Shown: positions 1-9,661 of the stretch, in pieces
Position numbering within the stretch: the first letter of the stretch is position 1
Layout of the letters: the number at the start of each line of letters is the position of its first letter
NCBI RefSeq assembly: GCF_963678635.1
Contig: NC_087071.1
Coordinates: forward strand, 47,660,889 to 47,724,888
DNA length: 64,000 nt
Direction of reading: 5' to 3'
From: Symsagittifera roscoffensis
Lineage: Eukaryota; Xenacoelomorpha; Acoela; Convolutidae
Position numbers and translations under genes: made by a program
Notes under the pieces: generated by a model
The model's database searches: none
What the model saw: the letters and a program-made list of their open reading frames with translations, nothing else
Told to the model about the DNA's origin: nothing

Positions 1-1412
1 TTGTAAAAAAGGGGGAAATTAGAGTAACTAATTAATCGGCATCGTTGATTTAGTTACATTAGTCATTAACACGCGTTGGTAATAATAGGTGGACATCGAA
101 ATTTAAACTCGAGTTAAGGAAAGTACCCTGGTCGGATTGGTAGGGGGGAACGGACATAGACAATTCTGGTGATACCCAATAAGATTATTAGTTGGGGGGA
201 GGAAAACGCGTGGCAATTAGGTACCAGACATTTTTTTCGACAGAAGGTAGACATTGGTCAACTTTGAATTTTAGGTGGGTTCATCTTTCTGTTTTTTTTT
301 TTACTTTTTCTAGCTTGGATTTTTTGTTGCATTTTGGTGAGGATTTTTGTTTAGTTTTTACACGAACAGGTGATCACAAGATACCTGCGCACAGGTTTTG
401 GTTTCAAGTTGCTTGGAACACTGAAATAGAGGGAACTAAAAAGAAATAAGAAAAAGGGGGGTCATTATTTGGCCTTTAAGAGAGGGTTTTTGGGAAAATT
501 TTACTAGAGCTTGAGTGGTGGTACAAGGTACAGTGAATCAAGAAGTCCCCATAACGGAGAAGAAGGAGGTTCCACCGCTCAGACACTTGTCAACAGTCTT
601 GGGACAGTGCCAAAGAAGTCTTGGGACAGAGCAGTCTTGGGACAGTACGGTCTTGGGACAGTGGTCTTGGGACAGTGGTCTTGGGACAGTGGTCTTGGGA
701 CAGGGGTCTTGGGATAGTGGTCTTGGGACAGTGGTCTTGGGACACTAGCCTTGGGACAGTGGTCTTGGGACAGTGGTCTTGGGACAGTGGTCTTGGGACA
801 GTGGTATTGGGACAGGGGTCTTGGGACAGTGGTCTTGGGACAGTGGTCTTGGGACACTAGCCTTGGGACACTAGCCTTGGGACAGTAGTCTTGGGACAGT
901 AGTCTTGGGACACTAGCCTTGGGACAGTAGTCTTGGGACAGTAGTCTTGGGACACTAGCCTTGGGACAGTAGTCTTGGGACAGTGGTCTTGGGACACTAG
1001 CCTTGGGACAATAGTCTTGGGACAGTGGCCCTGGGATAGTACTCTCAGGAAAAGGGTCTTGGGACACTGACGGAAAGTACTGGGACAGTACCGAACAGTC
1101 TTGGGACAGTAGAAAGAAGCCTGGGACGGTACAAAGAAGAGTAGGGACGGTAATTGGAAGTCTTGGGACAGTATAAAAATTACAATAAGTGTTTTAAGAC
1201 AGAATTAAGACAGAACAAGACTAGTCGGAACCAGGTACGGTTGAGACCACAAATAAAGAAAGTTTCTCGAAGAGTTTTGAAAGAGAACTGGAATACGGTT
1301 TTTATCACGTTGTATATTTCCTTTTAATAATTTTTCCACAAAAGATTTTATTCTTAGAATAGAAATGTGTATATAGTAATATTGTAAATAAGAGCAATTG
1401 TAAATAGAAATA
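1..1412 (+). other. Leader (5' untranslated region) of element A
   Basis: Non-coding stretch before gag. Bases near 90-150 resemble, in order, the reverse complement of element B's leader near 42050-42120 (shared CATCGA..., GAGTTAAGG and a run of G before A-C-G). That places the window start inside the leader and the 5' LTR upstream of base 1. The middle is occupied by a 14-bp minisatellite (596-1180). Short open frames here have no family features and are repeat artefacts. Confidence 0.65.
596..1180 (+). repeat. 14-bp minisatellite GTCTTGGGACAGTG
   Basis: Roughly 30-40 tandem units of GTCTTGGGACAGTG with variants ending in ACTA, AGTA or AGGG. A higher-order alternation of GTCTTGGGACACTA and GCCTTGGGACAGTA appears from about 860. 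Units become degenerate after 1060. Because 14 is not a multiple of 3 and the unit lacks stops in several frames, the array creates spurious open frames on both strands. It lies wholly in element A's leader. Confidence 0.95.
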
Positions 1413-3419
1413 ATGAGACGGAGTAGGGTACCGGTGCTAGAAAAAAGGTCAAGTGGATCAAACACGAAATATAACTCGTCGCTGCGCGGAACGACATCAA
1501 TGGGCCCAAGCAAAACAAAAGATAACTTTTCAGTTAGCATGGTCAGCACGAGGGGTAACACCGAGAACAAGACGCGAGAAGGTGCTAAAGACAAACAGGT
1601 GGAGCCCACAATCGAAATCGATCTAGAGACACCAGACCAGAGCGTAGATGAAGTGGAGAAGAAGACAACGGAATCCACACCGATGCCCCATATGGAAGAT
1701 CAAAATCCAAAAACCGTGGAGTTTTTGCCGATAGACGCGTTGGAAGACACAACAGGCAATACCCGAGAAACGGTGAAAGACGAATCTCAAGTAAAGAAAA
1801 CATCTTTTACAGAAAAGTTAGCGATGATGGTCGGAATGAAATCGAAAGACAATACGGCCGAAGAATCACAGACTGGAAGAGCACGAACATTTGGAACAGT
1901 GAGCACGAAGGCGACAGAAGCCGACCTAAAGGAAGAACAAGCCAGAACAGAAGAGGCAGCAGAAAACAAGACAACGGCTGATCATGAAACAGATACTCTT
2001 GAGCTTGGCGACCTGATGACAAAACTAAGTCAGATCGACAAAAAACTAAAGTATAGTGAGGAAGATAGAGACTTAATAAGGAAAGAGTTAAAATACAACA
2101 AACACGAGTATCTGGATAGTTATTTTAACCTGGCTAAGGCGACAGACGAGAGACTCCAGCAGATGTCGGACAAGGTAGATGCCACCAATGAAGAACGAGA
2201 TAGGAACATCAAAAAAGATATGCAACAGTTGAAAAACCGATATGATGATGTCAACAGCCAATTAGGTAGCCTGGAAAAGAGAATGGATATAATGAACAGG
2301 AATCAGGCCAAAAGTTCGTGTGCAAAACAGGCGAAATTGGATGCAGTCTTGAGAAATTCTACTACACAAGAAAGACCGGCAGCGGATCGCACGCAAGGCA
2401 CCCGAGTTGACTTTGTGGAACCACAAAGAAACAAACGGCAATCGACACCGTTGCCTTTAACAAGGGATGCGGTAAGCATAGCACCAACGGCGGCCAAAAC
2501 AATCATGAAAAGTGGAACATCAAACACAATGGGTGGTCCGCGGGACTCAACAGCTAGCAGCAACGCAGGTCCGGATGCCATGACGTGGGCAAGCACTTGG
2601 GAGTTGATGAACAGGACTCTAGAGGCCTTCGCCACGAGGAACACTGACTCGAGCGATAGGAGAGACGGAAAATCAAGAAAAACTTTCAAGAAGCCAAAAG
2701 AATTCAAAGACGACTCCGATGGATGCATCGATACCGCGGACAAGATCTTCGAAATATTGCTGAATCGATTCGGGTCAGGCATGAAGGGTCACCAAGCGAT
2801 GATGCGATTTGAAAAGAGAAGGCAGAGGGACGACGAGTCAATTGATTGGTTCCTAGATGACCTCGAGGGCTTGAGAAGAAGGAGTGACCCAGAGGAGTCG
2901 ACAACCAGAAGAAACTTTAGCATTGCCTCGAAGTTCATTGATGGGGTAAAAAGTGATGACTTAAGAACAATGTTAGCAACATACTACACATTGTCGAAAG
3001 ACAGCGCACCAACCCCAGAAGAAATGAGACAGAAATCAAGGGAATACTTGCTGATGAAGCCAAAGAAATACTCATATTCAGAAAACAGGAACACGCAAGG
3101 GGGAGGCCAACCCCAGAGGTCATCATGGTACAAGCCTAGAGATGATATGGACAAGCGCAGATCATGCGCGAACTGCGGGTCGGCGGATCACCACGTGGCT
3201 GACTGCATAACATACAAACAAGGCATGAAGAGCCTAGGATACGCACCGGATGAGGAGGACATGAGCCAGATGGAGGAACACGAGTACTATAGTGGCTTAA
3301 TCATCAAGATAGGCGCAAAATGCTTCTTCTGTAAACAGGAGGGGCACTTCAGAATGGATTGTCCCTTGTTCTGGGAAGCGGTCAAGGACCAGGGTCACCC
3401 AAACATAAGTTGGCATTAG
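1413..3419 (+). CDS. gag: Gag part of element A
   Basis: Open frame of 668 residues. The N-terminal third is basic then charged and low-complexity. Around residues 195-300 there is a long predicted coiled coil rich in K, E, D and Q with heptad-like spacing (LSQIDKKLKYSEEDRDLI). Residues about 420-545 match the Ty3/Gypsy capsid-like region, including KIFEILLNRFGSGMKGHQAM and ESIDWFLDDLEGLRRRSDP. Two retroviral zinc knuckles of form CX2CX4HX4C follow near the C-terminus (CANCGSADHHVADC and CFFCKQEGHFRMDC). The gene would form the particle shell and bind the RNA genome. The start at 1413 is chosen because the N-terminus resembles that of element B's gag. The part belongs to a fossil element. Confidence 0.85.
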   Translation: MRRSRVPVLEKRSSGSNTKYNSSLRGTTSMGPSKTKDNFSVSMVSTRGNTENKTREGAKDKQVEPTIEIDLETPDQSVDEVEKKTTESTPMPHMEDQNPKTVEFLPIDALEDTTGNTRETVKDESQVKKTSFTEKLAMMVGMKSKDNTAEESQTGRARTFGTVSTKATEADLKEEQARTEEAAENKTTADHETDTLELGDLMTKLSQIDKKLKYSEEDRDLIRKELKYNKHEYLDSYFNLAKATDERLQQMSDKVDATNEERDRNIKKDMQQLKNRYDDVNSQLGSLEKRMDIMNRNQAKSSCAKQAKLDAVLRNSTTQERPAADRTQGTRVDFVEPQRNKRQSTPLPLTRDAVSIAPTAAKTIMKSGTSNTMGGPRDSTASSNAGPDAMTWASTWELMNRTLEAFATRNTDSSDRRDGKSRKTFKKPKEFKDDSDGCIDTADKIFEILLNRFGSGMKGHQAMMRFEKRRQRDDESIDWFLDDLEGLRRRSDPEESTTRRNFSIASKFIDGVKSDDLRTMLATYYTLSKDSAPTPEEMRQKSREYLLMKPKKYSYSENRNTQGGGQPQRSSWYKPRDDMDKRRSCANCGSADHHVADCITYKQGMKSLGYAPDEEDMSQMEEHEYYSGLIIKIGAKCFFCKQEGHFRMDCPLFWEAVKDQGHPNISWH

Positions 3420-3898
3420 CGGCGGTGCAGAATCAGCGGAATAGACAAAACGAGTTTGAATCTAGGAACTTAGGAGCACCAAGCACGGAATTGCCGACAA
3501 AAACAGTGAAAGCTGTAACACATGTTAATGGTGCGATAGAATCCGCGGCCGGAAACTCTCTAGAGATAAATTATGAGAAAGCGGCGACGGAAGCAATTGC
3601 CAAAGTGAAACAGGATCTGGCTGCGAAAGAAATAGAGCAACGACTAAAGCTGGAGATCGAAAGACAGAATTTCAACGAAGCATTAACCGGATCAAACCCA
3701 ACACTAGAGGCTGTACCGGGCTCAACAAAGGCCGGGAATTGTAACACTGTAAAAATGGTGACGGGAAAGCTATTCGGCATATCGAAAATCGGGGCTAGAA
3801 TAATGTCGATAATCACAGTGGGCGGCCACGAGGTAACCAGAAACTTGAGCGAACCGAGCGACCAGACAATAATGCACATTGACGTGTACGCAGATTAA
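3359..3898 (+). CDS. Pol N-terminal, pre-protease part of element A
   Basis: Open piece of 179 residues matching residues about 90-200 of element B's pol (shared VKQDLAAKEIEQ, ..GAKIMSII-type and NLSEPS..I..H.D.YAD stretches). It lies between the second zinc knuckle and the protease. It has no catalytic motif of its own and no function I can name; in B it is continuous with pol. The upstream end overlaps the gag frame. Confidence 0.6.
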   Translation: MSLVLGSGQGPGSPKHKLALAAVQNQRNRQNEFESRNLGAPSTELPTKTVKAVTHVNGAIESAAGNSLEINYEKAATEAIAKVKQDLAAKEIEQRLKLEIERQNFNEALTGSNPTLEAVPGSTKAGNCNTVKMVTGKLFGISKIGARIMSIITVGGHEVTRNLSEPSDQTIMHIDVYAD

Positions 3899-4014
3899 TT
3901 GAGTTGTATAAGCCCACAGACGACTTCTAGAGCGTTGAGAGCACTACTTACGAGAGGGGGCAGCAAGTCGGTACGTGTTGACAACAGGTATACTGAAGCT
4001 TATGGTCCACACGA

Positions 4015-6555
4015 GTGATGCTAAATATAGATGGAATAAACATCTATACCAAGACAATGATAACATGTGACGAAGACCTAATTGGGCAAATCTACGTAGG
4101 GAAAGAAGAGTTGAAAGTGAGATCAATTGGACACTGCGCCATGCTTGAAGAAGATGCGATGCACATCGGGACAGAGGCAGATGTGACAGGGCACGTGCTA
4201 GACATAAGTGGCAAAAAGACTCAGTTACGTGGGTTACTTGATACGGGAGCAGTCTTGAGCGTCATACCAATCGAAACTTGGGAAAGGATGGGCTTTGACA
4301 TAGGTGATTTGATAGACTCGAGGATAAGGCTGTCAGCTGCAAACAAAGGGGACCTTCGGGTGCTGGGCAGGACGCCGATAATAGCCCTCAATTCGGGGGA
4401 ACGTAACCTGTGGATGAGCTTTATCGTGGTAGAAAACCTAGATGAATCTGACCAATTCATTTTGGGCAGAGACTTCATCAGGAATTTCGACGTAACGATT
4501 GATCTAAATAACGCAATGTTCAGGATACGGAACCCGGATAGGAGGTACGCAATCAAACCGGTAATTTTAATAATGGCGAATGAAAACAAAGCACCGGTAT
4601 TCTTGAATAGGAGGGTGAGGCTAAAGGCGAATGAAGCGGCAATCGTAGGCTTGAGGATGAAAAATTACAAAGAACTAAGTGACAACAAGCAAGTGTGTAG
4701 AGTTCCGAATCCTAATAGTCAAAGTGCTGCTGTTTTAGGAAGATCCTTCTCGATAAAGAAGAGCGGCCTCTGCGTCAGTGTCTTGTTGAATACCCTTGAT
4801 ATCCCGATCACGATACAGAGAGGGAGGAAACTGGGATATGCTTTACCGGTTAAAACCCGATATGAAACAATCGAGAACTCAAAACAAAATGAAGTTGTTG
4901 ATTGTCCCAATCATAGGGACAAAATTTGTATCTTGAGACGATTGCAGAAAATAAAAGATTCTTCAGGTCTTATTAAATCACTTAAGTCAGAGACGGACGA
5001 TGGGCTGTCGAGCTGTTCGAACTTTCCAGAGCGGCCCACACTAGATGAAATGCAAACTGACAGCAAAGATGTCGTGCGGTCACTAGTTGACAAGATCCCC
5101 GAAAACAATCTGGAGCAGACCAAGGTTAGGAAAAAGAAAGTGACGTTCAATGAAGATACAGGACACCTGGGACTAGGTCAAGAGTCCGGGGAGTGTTCCA
5201 TGTTCACGGAAGAAGAAACCGGAGAAGGAAAATTGTCCGGGGAGCGTGAAGGTTGGGATGAAGAGTGGGATGAGAGCAGCGAAAACCAAGACAGTCTGTG
5301 CATGATATTGGCGGAAGAGAAGACAAGGCACCACGACAGGGAGTTACAGACGGATCCATCTTCAGGAACGTACAATCTGGACATGCAGGAGATACGAGGT
5401 GGTGAAGAACTTGAGAAAATTGCGGGTTCAAGGAAGCCATTCAGGGAACTATCATGCAACTCAAACGTCAGAACGAATCTGGTGCCAGAAGATGATATGA
5501 AAATCGTGAAAAGGATGATATGCGTGAAGCTGAGTGATGACATCCACAATCCTGGTGAAATGAATGGACAGATCATGGCGCTAAAGGAGCATGTCAAGGC
5601 GAGATACAGGCTGTCAGACCTAATAAGAGCCCAAAAGAATGACAAAATGACAAGTAACCTCTCCAAATGGATCCAGTCGGGGGTCAAGGAGAAGGGGGAA
5701 CTCGAGGAAGACAGCTACAAGATCTTGAGCCAGTTCTACAAAGAAAAGAAAGACTTACTCTACCACACAGCTGATGGGGTGGTAGCATGCAAGAGGAAAG
5801 ATGAGGAGAAGATATTACACAAACACAACCTCATCATACTACCACAATTGTATCAAACGGAGGTGCTTTTCAGATCGCACGACCAGATGGGACACCAGGG
5901 GATAGATAAAGTACAACAAAGGATACTTCACAGGTTTGATTGGCCAGGAATGAGAAAAGCTTGCGAGAGATGGGTGAATGCCTGCCTGGCATGCCTCCAG
6001 GTAAAAGACCCAAGGAAGATGAAGTTTCCCCTCAAGTCTGTCGAGAGCTCGGAGTTCATTGAAGTGGTGCAGATAGACCATCAAAAAATACTGGTTATAA
6101 TAGATCACTTCACAAAGTTGGCGGAAGCGGTTCCGTGTCAGACAGCCTCGGCCGAGGAGACATGTGATCATCTGATAACGCATTGGATATCGCGGTATGG
6201 TTGTCCAATGACTTTCCAGTCGGACAACGGCAAAGCTTTTGTGGGGGACTTGACAAAAGAATTGATGAGGAGATCGCACATTGCTCAAGCACACTCGACA
6301 ACCTACCATCCACAGACCAACGGGTTGGTAGAGAGACAGAACAGGACACTGGTCAACATGTTAAGGGTGTATTGCTCAAGATACATGACGGACTGGGATA
6401 AATACCTGCCACAGGTGGTAGGGGCCCACAACAGTACACCGCACTCAACGACGGGCATCAGTCCCTTCATGATGTTGACGGGCAGGGAGAGAGCAATGCC
6501 TATGACATTCTTTTACCCGGGATATAAGAAGCGATCAAAAGACAACAAGAGTTAA
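4015..6555 (+). CDS. pol: Pol part of element A: aspartic protease and integrase
   Basis: Open frame of 846 residues. An aspartic protease motif (GLLDTGAVLSVIP) stands near residue 78, with the downstream ILGRDF flap/helix signature near 150. An acidic, Ser-rich linker follows. The C-terminal third is integrase: an HHCC zinc-binding module (HDQMGHQG ... CLACLQ), then the DDE core with VQIDHQK, FQSDNGKAF and GLVERQNRTL. Protease cuts the polyprotein and integrase inserts the DNA copy into the host genome. Two copies of the 10-mer GTCCGGGGAG lie in the linker at 5184-5193 and 5235-5244. The part belongs to a broken element. Confidence 0.85.
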   Translation: MMLNIDGINIYTKTMITCDEDLIGQIYVGKEELKVRSIGHCAMLEEDAMHIGTEADVTGHVLDISGKKTQLRGLLDTGAVLSVIPIETWERMGFDIGDLIDSRIRLSAANKGDLRVLGRTPIIALNSGERNLWMSFIVVENLDESDQFILGRDFIRNFDVTIDLNNAMFRIRNPDRRYAIKPVILIMANENKAPVFLNRRVRLKANEAAIVGLRMKNYKELSDNKQVCRVPNPNSQSAAVLGRSFSIKKSGLCVSVLLNTLDIPITIQRGRKLGYALPVKTRYETIENSKQNEVVDCPNHRDKICILRRLQKIKDSSGLIKSLKSETDDGLSSCSNFPERPTLDEMQTDSKDVVRSLVDKIPENNLEQTKVRKKKVTFNEDTGHLGLGQESGECSMFTEEETGEGKLSGEREGWDEEWDESSENQDSLCMILAEEKTRHHDRELQTDPSSGTYNLDMQEIRGGEELEKIAGSRKPFRELSCNSNVRTNLVPEDDMKIVKRMICVKLSDDIHNPGEMNGQIMALKEHVKARYRLSDLIRAQKNDKMTSNLSKWIQSGVKEKGELEEDSYKILSQFYKEKKDLLYHTADGVVACKRKDEEKILHKHNLIILPQLYQTEVLFRSHDQMGHQGIDKVQQRILHRFDWPGMRKACERWVNACLACLQVKDPRKMKFPLKSVESSEFIEVVQIDHQKILVIIDHFTKLAEAVPCQTASAEETCDHLITHWISRYGCPMTFQSDNGKAFVGDLTKELMRRSHIAQAHSTTYHPQTNGLVERQNRTLVNMLRVYCSRYMTDWDKYLPQVVGAHNSTPHSTTGISPFMMLTGRERAMPMTFFYPGYKKRSKDNKS

Positions 6556-6590
6556 ACGAGCTATGCAGGAGGAACACGGCGCAAGCGCAA

Positions 6591-8132
6591 ATGAGGCAAC
6601 GCAGAAAATATGACGAAAAAATATTACAAGCAAAGCCATATGAAGTGGGCCAATACGTGTGGGTCTTCCAAAATGTCATACCGCCCAAGGGAACAAAGAA
6701 ACTACTCAAGAAGTGGAGGGGACCATTCATGATAACGGAAGTTCATCAACAAGGACGGTTCTATCGCTTGAGTACTGGGCGAGCGGCACATTATGAAAAT
6801 CTGAAGCCTCACGTCCCGTCCACGGAGGATTGGTGCATACCGAAGGACATGGAGGGTCTTGAGTACCTGGTGGTAGAGCCAGCGTGTGAAGTGAATGAAA
6901 AAGGCACCAGAGAGAAGAATGATGGTAATGAGAACTTGAGTTTGGACGACAATGAAAATATAGAAGTGGAGTCTGAAGCAGGATCATTTGTAGAAGAAGA
7001 CTGGAACGACCCGGAGCAAGATGAGGTGCCGAAGTGGATGGAGCCAGATCGACCAATACCACCGGGAACCTGGACTGGCAATCGTAAACGGACCGGCATG
7101 AGGTACAACAGGTACGGGGATGACTTCTTGATCGATAAGATACAGCCAGACAAATTGGGCGAGGAACTACTGAGTGCAGGCGAACTGGAAGCCGAAGAGG
7201 AATGGCAGGTCATTGACGATGGTGGACACTATCCGCAGGAAGACTACTCGACGCCAGAATTGGAGACGGATCTCGAACAGAGTGAGATAGAGAGGAGGGA
7301 GAACACGAACTTGAGGATACTAGAGTGGATGCGCGATGTCAAAGACGAGAGCCGCGAAGGACAAAGCATTCAACAAATCGACGTATCATCGGCAAATTAT
7401 ATGAAGGCAGAGGACCCTCTTTTCGGATGGACGGCAACAGACAGGCCACTGGACATTCCTCCGGACAATTCAGACCCGACAACATCGACGGGGACGTCGA
7501 TAAATATTTTTGTCCGAGGAGTGGGGGTAGCACTTACCCACACCGAAAATTTGATGATAAAGAAGCTCAAGGAAGTGAGAGAAACAAGCGAATTAGAACT
7601 GGAAGAAGAAGAGCCAGAGCCTACCATAGGTCGGAATTTCAAAACGAAATTTGAAATACCCAATGAGTACTCGGAAAACATCATGATAACGGATAGCGAC
7701 TTCATCCTGTCGAACAGGACTAGCGCGATCTGCATCACGGCGGACATGAGTTTCAAATCAAGATTGGAAGCTGACTTCAAAAGAGAGTACCAGAACGTGG
7801 AGTTTCTGTTCAGACAGAGACCAGGACTGGGAGGGATGGCAGCGCTTCCACCATCAGTAGCACAAGTCCCGGGCAAACATCTGTGCTTCCTAGTGACGAG
7901 GGTCAATGACAGGAACACAATTAATCCCGAACACGTGATGTTGGCACTAACAAGACTACGAGACTTCATGATTGAAAGAGGAATAACGGAGGTCTCAATG
8001 CCGGTGTATGACCCAAACAGGGGCAAACTGAGCTCAAGGGAGTTGTACGCTATCTTACACGTAGTCTTCGCGGAAACTGAGATAATGGTGTATCTGCACA
8101 AAAAAATACTACTTGAGCATCGCCTGAGTTGA
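6591..8132 (+). CDS. Integrase C-terminal GPY/F module, acidic linker and macro domain (element A)
   Basis: Open frame of 513 residues. Residues about 20-70 form the GPY/F module typical of Ty3/Gypsy integrase ends (KKWRGPFMITEVHQ ... HYENLKPH). A long acidic linker follows. Residues about 365-510 resemble the OARD1/Poa1p-like macro domain: a D-F-I-L block, SAICITADMSFK, a GLGGM.ALPP block, CFLVTR, a helix LALTRLRDFMIERGI, EVSMPVYDPNRGKL and a final strand IMVYL. Known macro domains bind ADP-ribose and some hydrolyse its esters. The loop that is PRIGCG in OARD1 is PVYDPNRG here, so catalysis is uncertain. Element B has the same domain in the same place. Confidence 0.7.
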   Translation: MRQRRKYDEKILQAKPYEVGQYVWVFQNVIPPKGTKKLLKKWRGPFMITEVHQQGRFYRLSTGRAAHYENLKPHVPSTEDWCIPKDMEGLEYLVVEPACEVNEKGTREKNDGNENLSLDDNENIEVESEAGSFVEEDWNDPEQDEVPKWMEPDRPIPPGTWTGNRKRTGMRYNRYGDDFLIDKIQPDKLGEELLSAGELEAEEEWQVIDDGGHYPQEDYSTPELETDLEQSEIERRENTNLRILEWMRDVKDESREGQSIQQIDVSSANYMKAEDPLFGWTATDRPLDIPPDNSDPTTSTGTSINIFVRGVGVALTHTENLMIKKLKEVRETSELELEEEEPEPTIGRNFKTKFEIPNEYSENIMITDSDFILSNRTSAICITADMSFKSRLEADFKREYQNVEFLFRQRPGLGGMAALPPSVAQVPGKHLCFLVTRVNDRNTINPEHVMLALTRLRDFMIERGITEVSMPVYDPNRGKLSSRELYAILHVVFAETEIMVYLHKKILLEHRLS

Positions 8133-8664
8133 GGACACGGGGGTCTCGAGTTGGGTGTGAGGGAGGAGTCTTGAGTTAGGTACTGGGGTGCGGCACAGGT
8201 AAAGGGATCTTAAGACGCGATTGGCATGACAATTGAATTTTAGAAGAATTAACGGTGCTAAAACATAAGATGAATCTGCATGCTTTTAAGGAAATTCCAA
8301 TTGACTTGTTTTAAGTGAAATGAGAATGATAAGATTTTAACCATACTGGTAAAAGGGGGGTTTCTAGGTTAGGATCATGACATGTTAAGTCTTAATATGG
8401 TTTCTGTTTTCAGATCAAGTTTGAAAAACAAAGTTGAAAATCCAACTATACTCAAGCGAGAGACAAAAAGAGAAATCTTGATTGAACTCGCGATAATCGA
8501 CACCTACAGCAAGTATTTGCAAGGGAGCATTTCTAGAGAATTCTTGAGCTGGTCAATACTTGAGTCGGTAAGGTAATTCTTGAGCTGGTTAATACTTGAG
8601 TCGGTAAGGTAATTCTTGAGCTGGTTAATACTAAATACTTGAATACATCCCGAAGTCACAGAGA
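8133..8664 (+). other. Spacer between pol and the third coding block (element A)
   Basis: Non-coding 532 bp. It holds three tandem copies of a 36-bp unit (8539-8640) carrying ATTCTTGAGCTGGTTAATAC, and many CTTGAG hexamers. Element B has an AT-rich spacer at the same position (29725-30193). In retroviruses a downstream gene is usually read from a spliced mRNA; CACAG just before the next ATG could be an acceptor, but this is not shown. Confidence 0.6.
8539..8640 (+). repeat. Three tandem 36-bp units upstream of block 3 (element A)
   Basis: The unit ATTCTTGAGCTGGTTAATAC plus TTGAGTCGGTAAGGTA recurs with starts near 8541, 8577 and 8613, the last copy incomplete. It ends about 25 bp before the first ATG of the third coding block. 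Confidence 0.85.
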
Positions 8665-9099
8665 ATGGCAGACAGATTGTGGAAATCCATGCCCGCGGCC
8701 CTGAAGAAGCCTACTCTCCATGAGCTGTACAGACGCCTGAGGGACCTGGATTATACCCAAATAGACGAGAGAATGGCGGTAATGCTGACTGCCATCCTCC
8801 AGTTGGAAGACCCTGGTGAATGCAGGGAGTCTGCGACGGAGGCTGTCTTCATGGTAGGCTACACCACCGAGGGAATATCAAATCAGGAACAGACCAGATG
8901 GTTGTCTTGGAATGTGGGTGGAGGATTAAGGGGCTTTGACTTGGCAAGAAATCCTGCCCTGAGTAACAACACCGAATATGGCGCAGGAGAATTCCCACTA
9001 CCAACTAGGCCAACAGCAAGATCCACAGGCCAGAGCTCGAGTAAGGTGCCATCGATGACGCGAGCACAACAGACGACTGAGGCATATCCGGTGTTCTAA
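8665..9099 (+). CDS. Block 3 head: small helical region (element A)
   Basis: Open frame of 144 residues starting MADRLWKSMP. The first 75 residues look helical (LHELYRRLRDLDYTQIDERM) and match the first frame of element B's block 3 (29467-29724), including Y.RL.D.D, AV/FMV.Y and a shared Trp. The rest is Ser/Thr/Pro-rich and probably disordered. No family recognised. Its conserved start in both elements marks the beginning of the third gene region. Confidence 0.6.
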   Translation: MADRLWKSMPAALKKPTLHELYRRLRDLDYTQIDERMAVMLTAILQLEDPGECRESATEAVFMVGYTTEGISNQEQTRWLSWNVGGGLRGFDLARNPALSNNTEYGAGEFPLPTRPTARSTGQSSSKVPSMTRAQQTTEAYPVF

Positions 9100-9137
9100 A
9101 GAAAGAGCTCGAGAAGACGCAGAAGGAAAGGAACAAG

Positions 9138-9644
9138 GTGAATCTCGATCGGGATCAGGCGAAGCTGGATCGGGAGAAGGTTCAGCTGGAAAGGGACCTG
9201 GTGGTCAACGAACGAGATCAGACTCTGAGGTTGCTTGAGATGCTAAAAGCTGAACATCAGCAGGAACTAAGGGTGCGGGAGAATGCCGCGAATTGTGAAC
9301 AACTGAAGTCTGAGTTGGAGAGAATAGAACAACGACAACGTGAACTTGATGCACAGAAGGGAGCCAGGCCAAAGGAGCGAGTGGTTACCAGCTCGAGGCC
9401 AGAGTCAGGCATGGAAGTGGATGAAGCCCCCAGGGCAAGAGGACGGTTCAACCTTGACCGCGAGGCCCGAGAACACATGAGTGAAGGGTTGGAAGTCTGG
9501 ATACCGAATGAAGCAACGTCCTCCTTGCGTAGCTTAGAGACGCAACCCATACGCCCACTGATGGATGTGGTACTGCCGGGATATACCCCAACCTCGACCT
9601 CGAGTGACAGTCAGGTGAGCGGAGCGGCGGCTCATCGCGTCTGA
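9138..9644 (+). CDS. Block 3 coiled coil (element A)
   Basis: Open frame of 168 residues. Residues 1-75 are a strongly charged coiled coil (LDRDQAKLDREKVQLERDL ... ELERIEQRQRELDAQ). The remainder is Ser/Pro-rich linker. Element B has a coiled coil in the same place (about 29053-29262). A near-identical second copy of this segment begins at about 10469 as part of a duplication inside the element. Confidence 0.65.
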   Translation: MNLDRDQAKLDREKVQLERDLVVNERDQTLRLLEMLKAEHQQELRVRENAANCEQLKSELERIEQRQRELDAQKGARPKERVVTSSRPESGMEVDEAPRARGRFNLDREAREHMSEGLEVWIPNEATSSLRSLETQPIRPLMDVVLPGYTPTSTSSDSQVSGAAAHRV

Positions 9645-9661
9645 AGGAGCTGGGCGAGAAA

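Noticed and set aside
192-449. An 85-residue open frame near the window start
   Set aside because: Low-complexity, Phe-rich, lies in element A's leader and has no counterpart in element B.
579-1067. A 162-residue minus-strand open frame made of repeated SQDYCPKASVPR-like units
   Set aside because: It is the translation of the 14-bp minisatellite; three units make a 42-bp reading unit without stops. Nothing else supports a protein.
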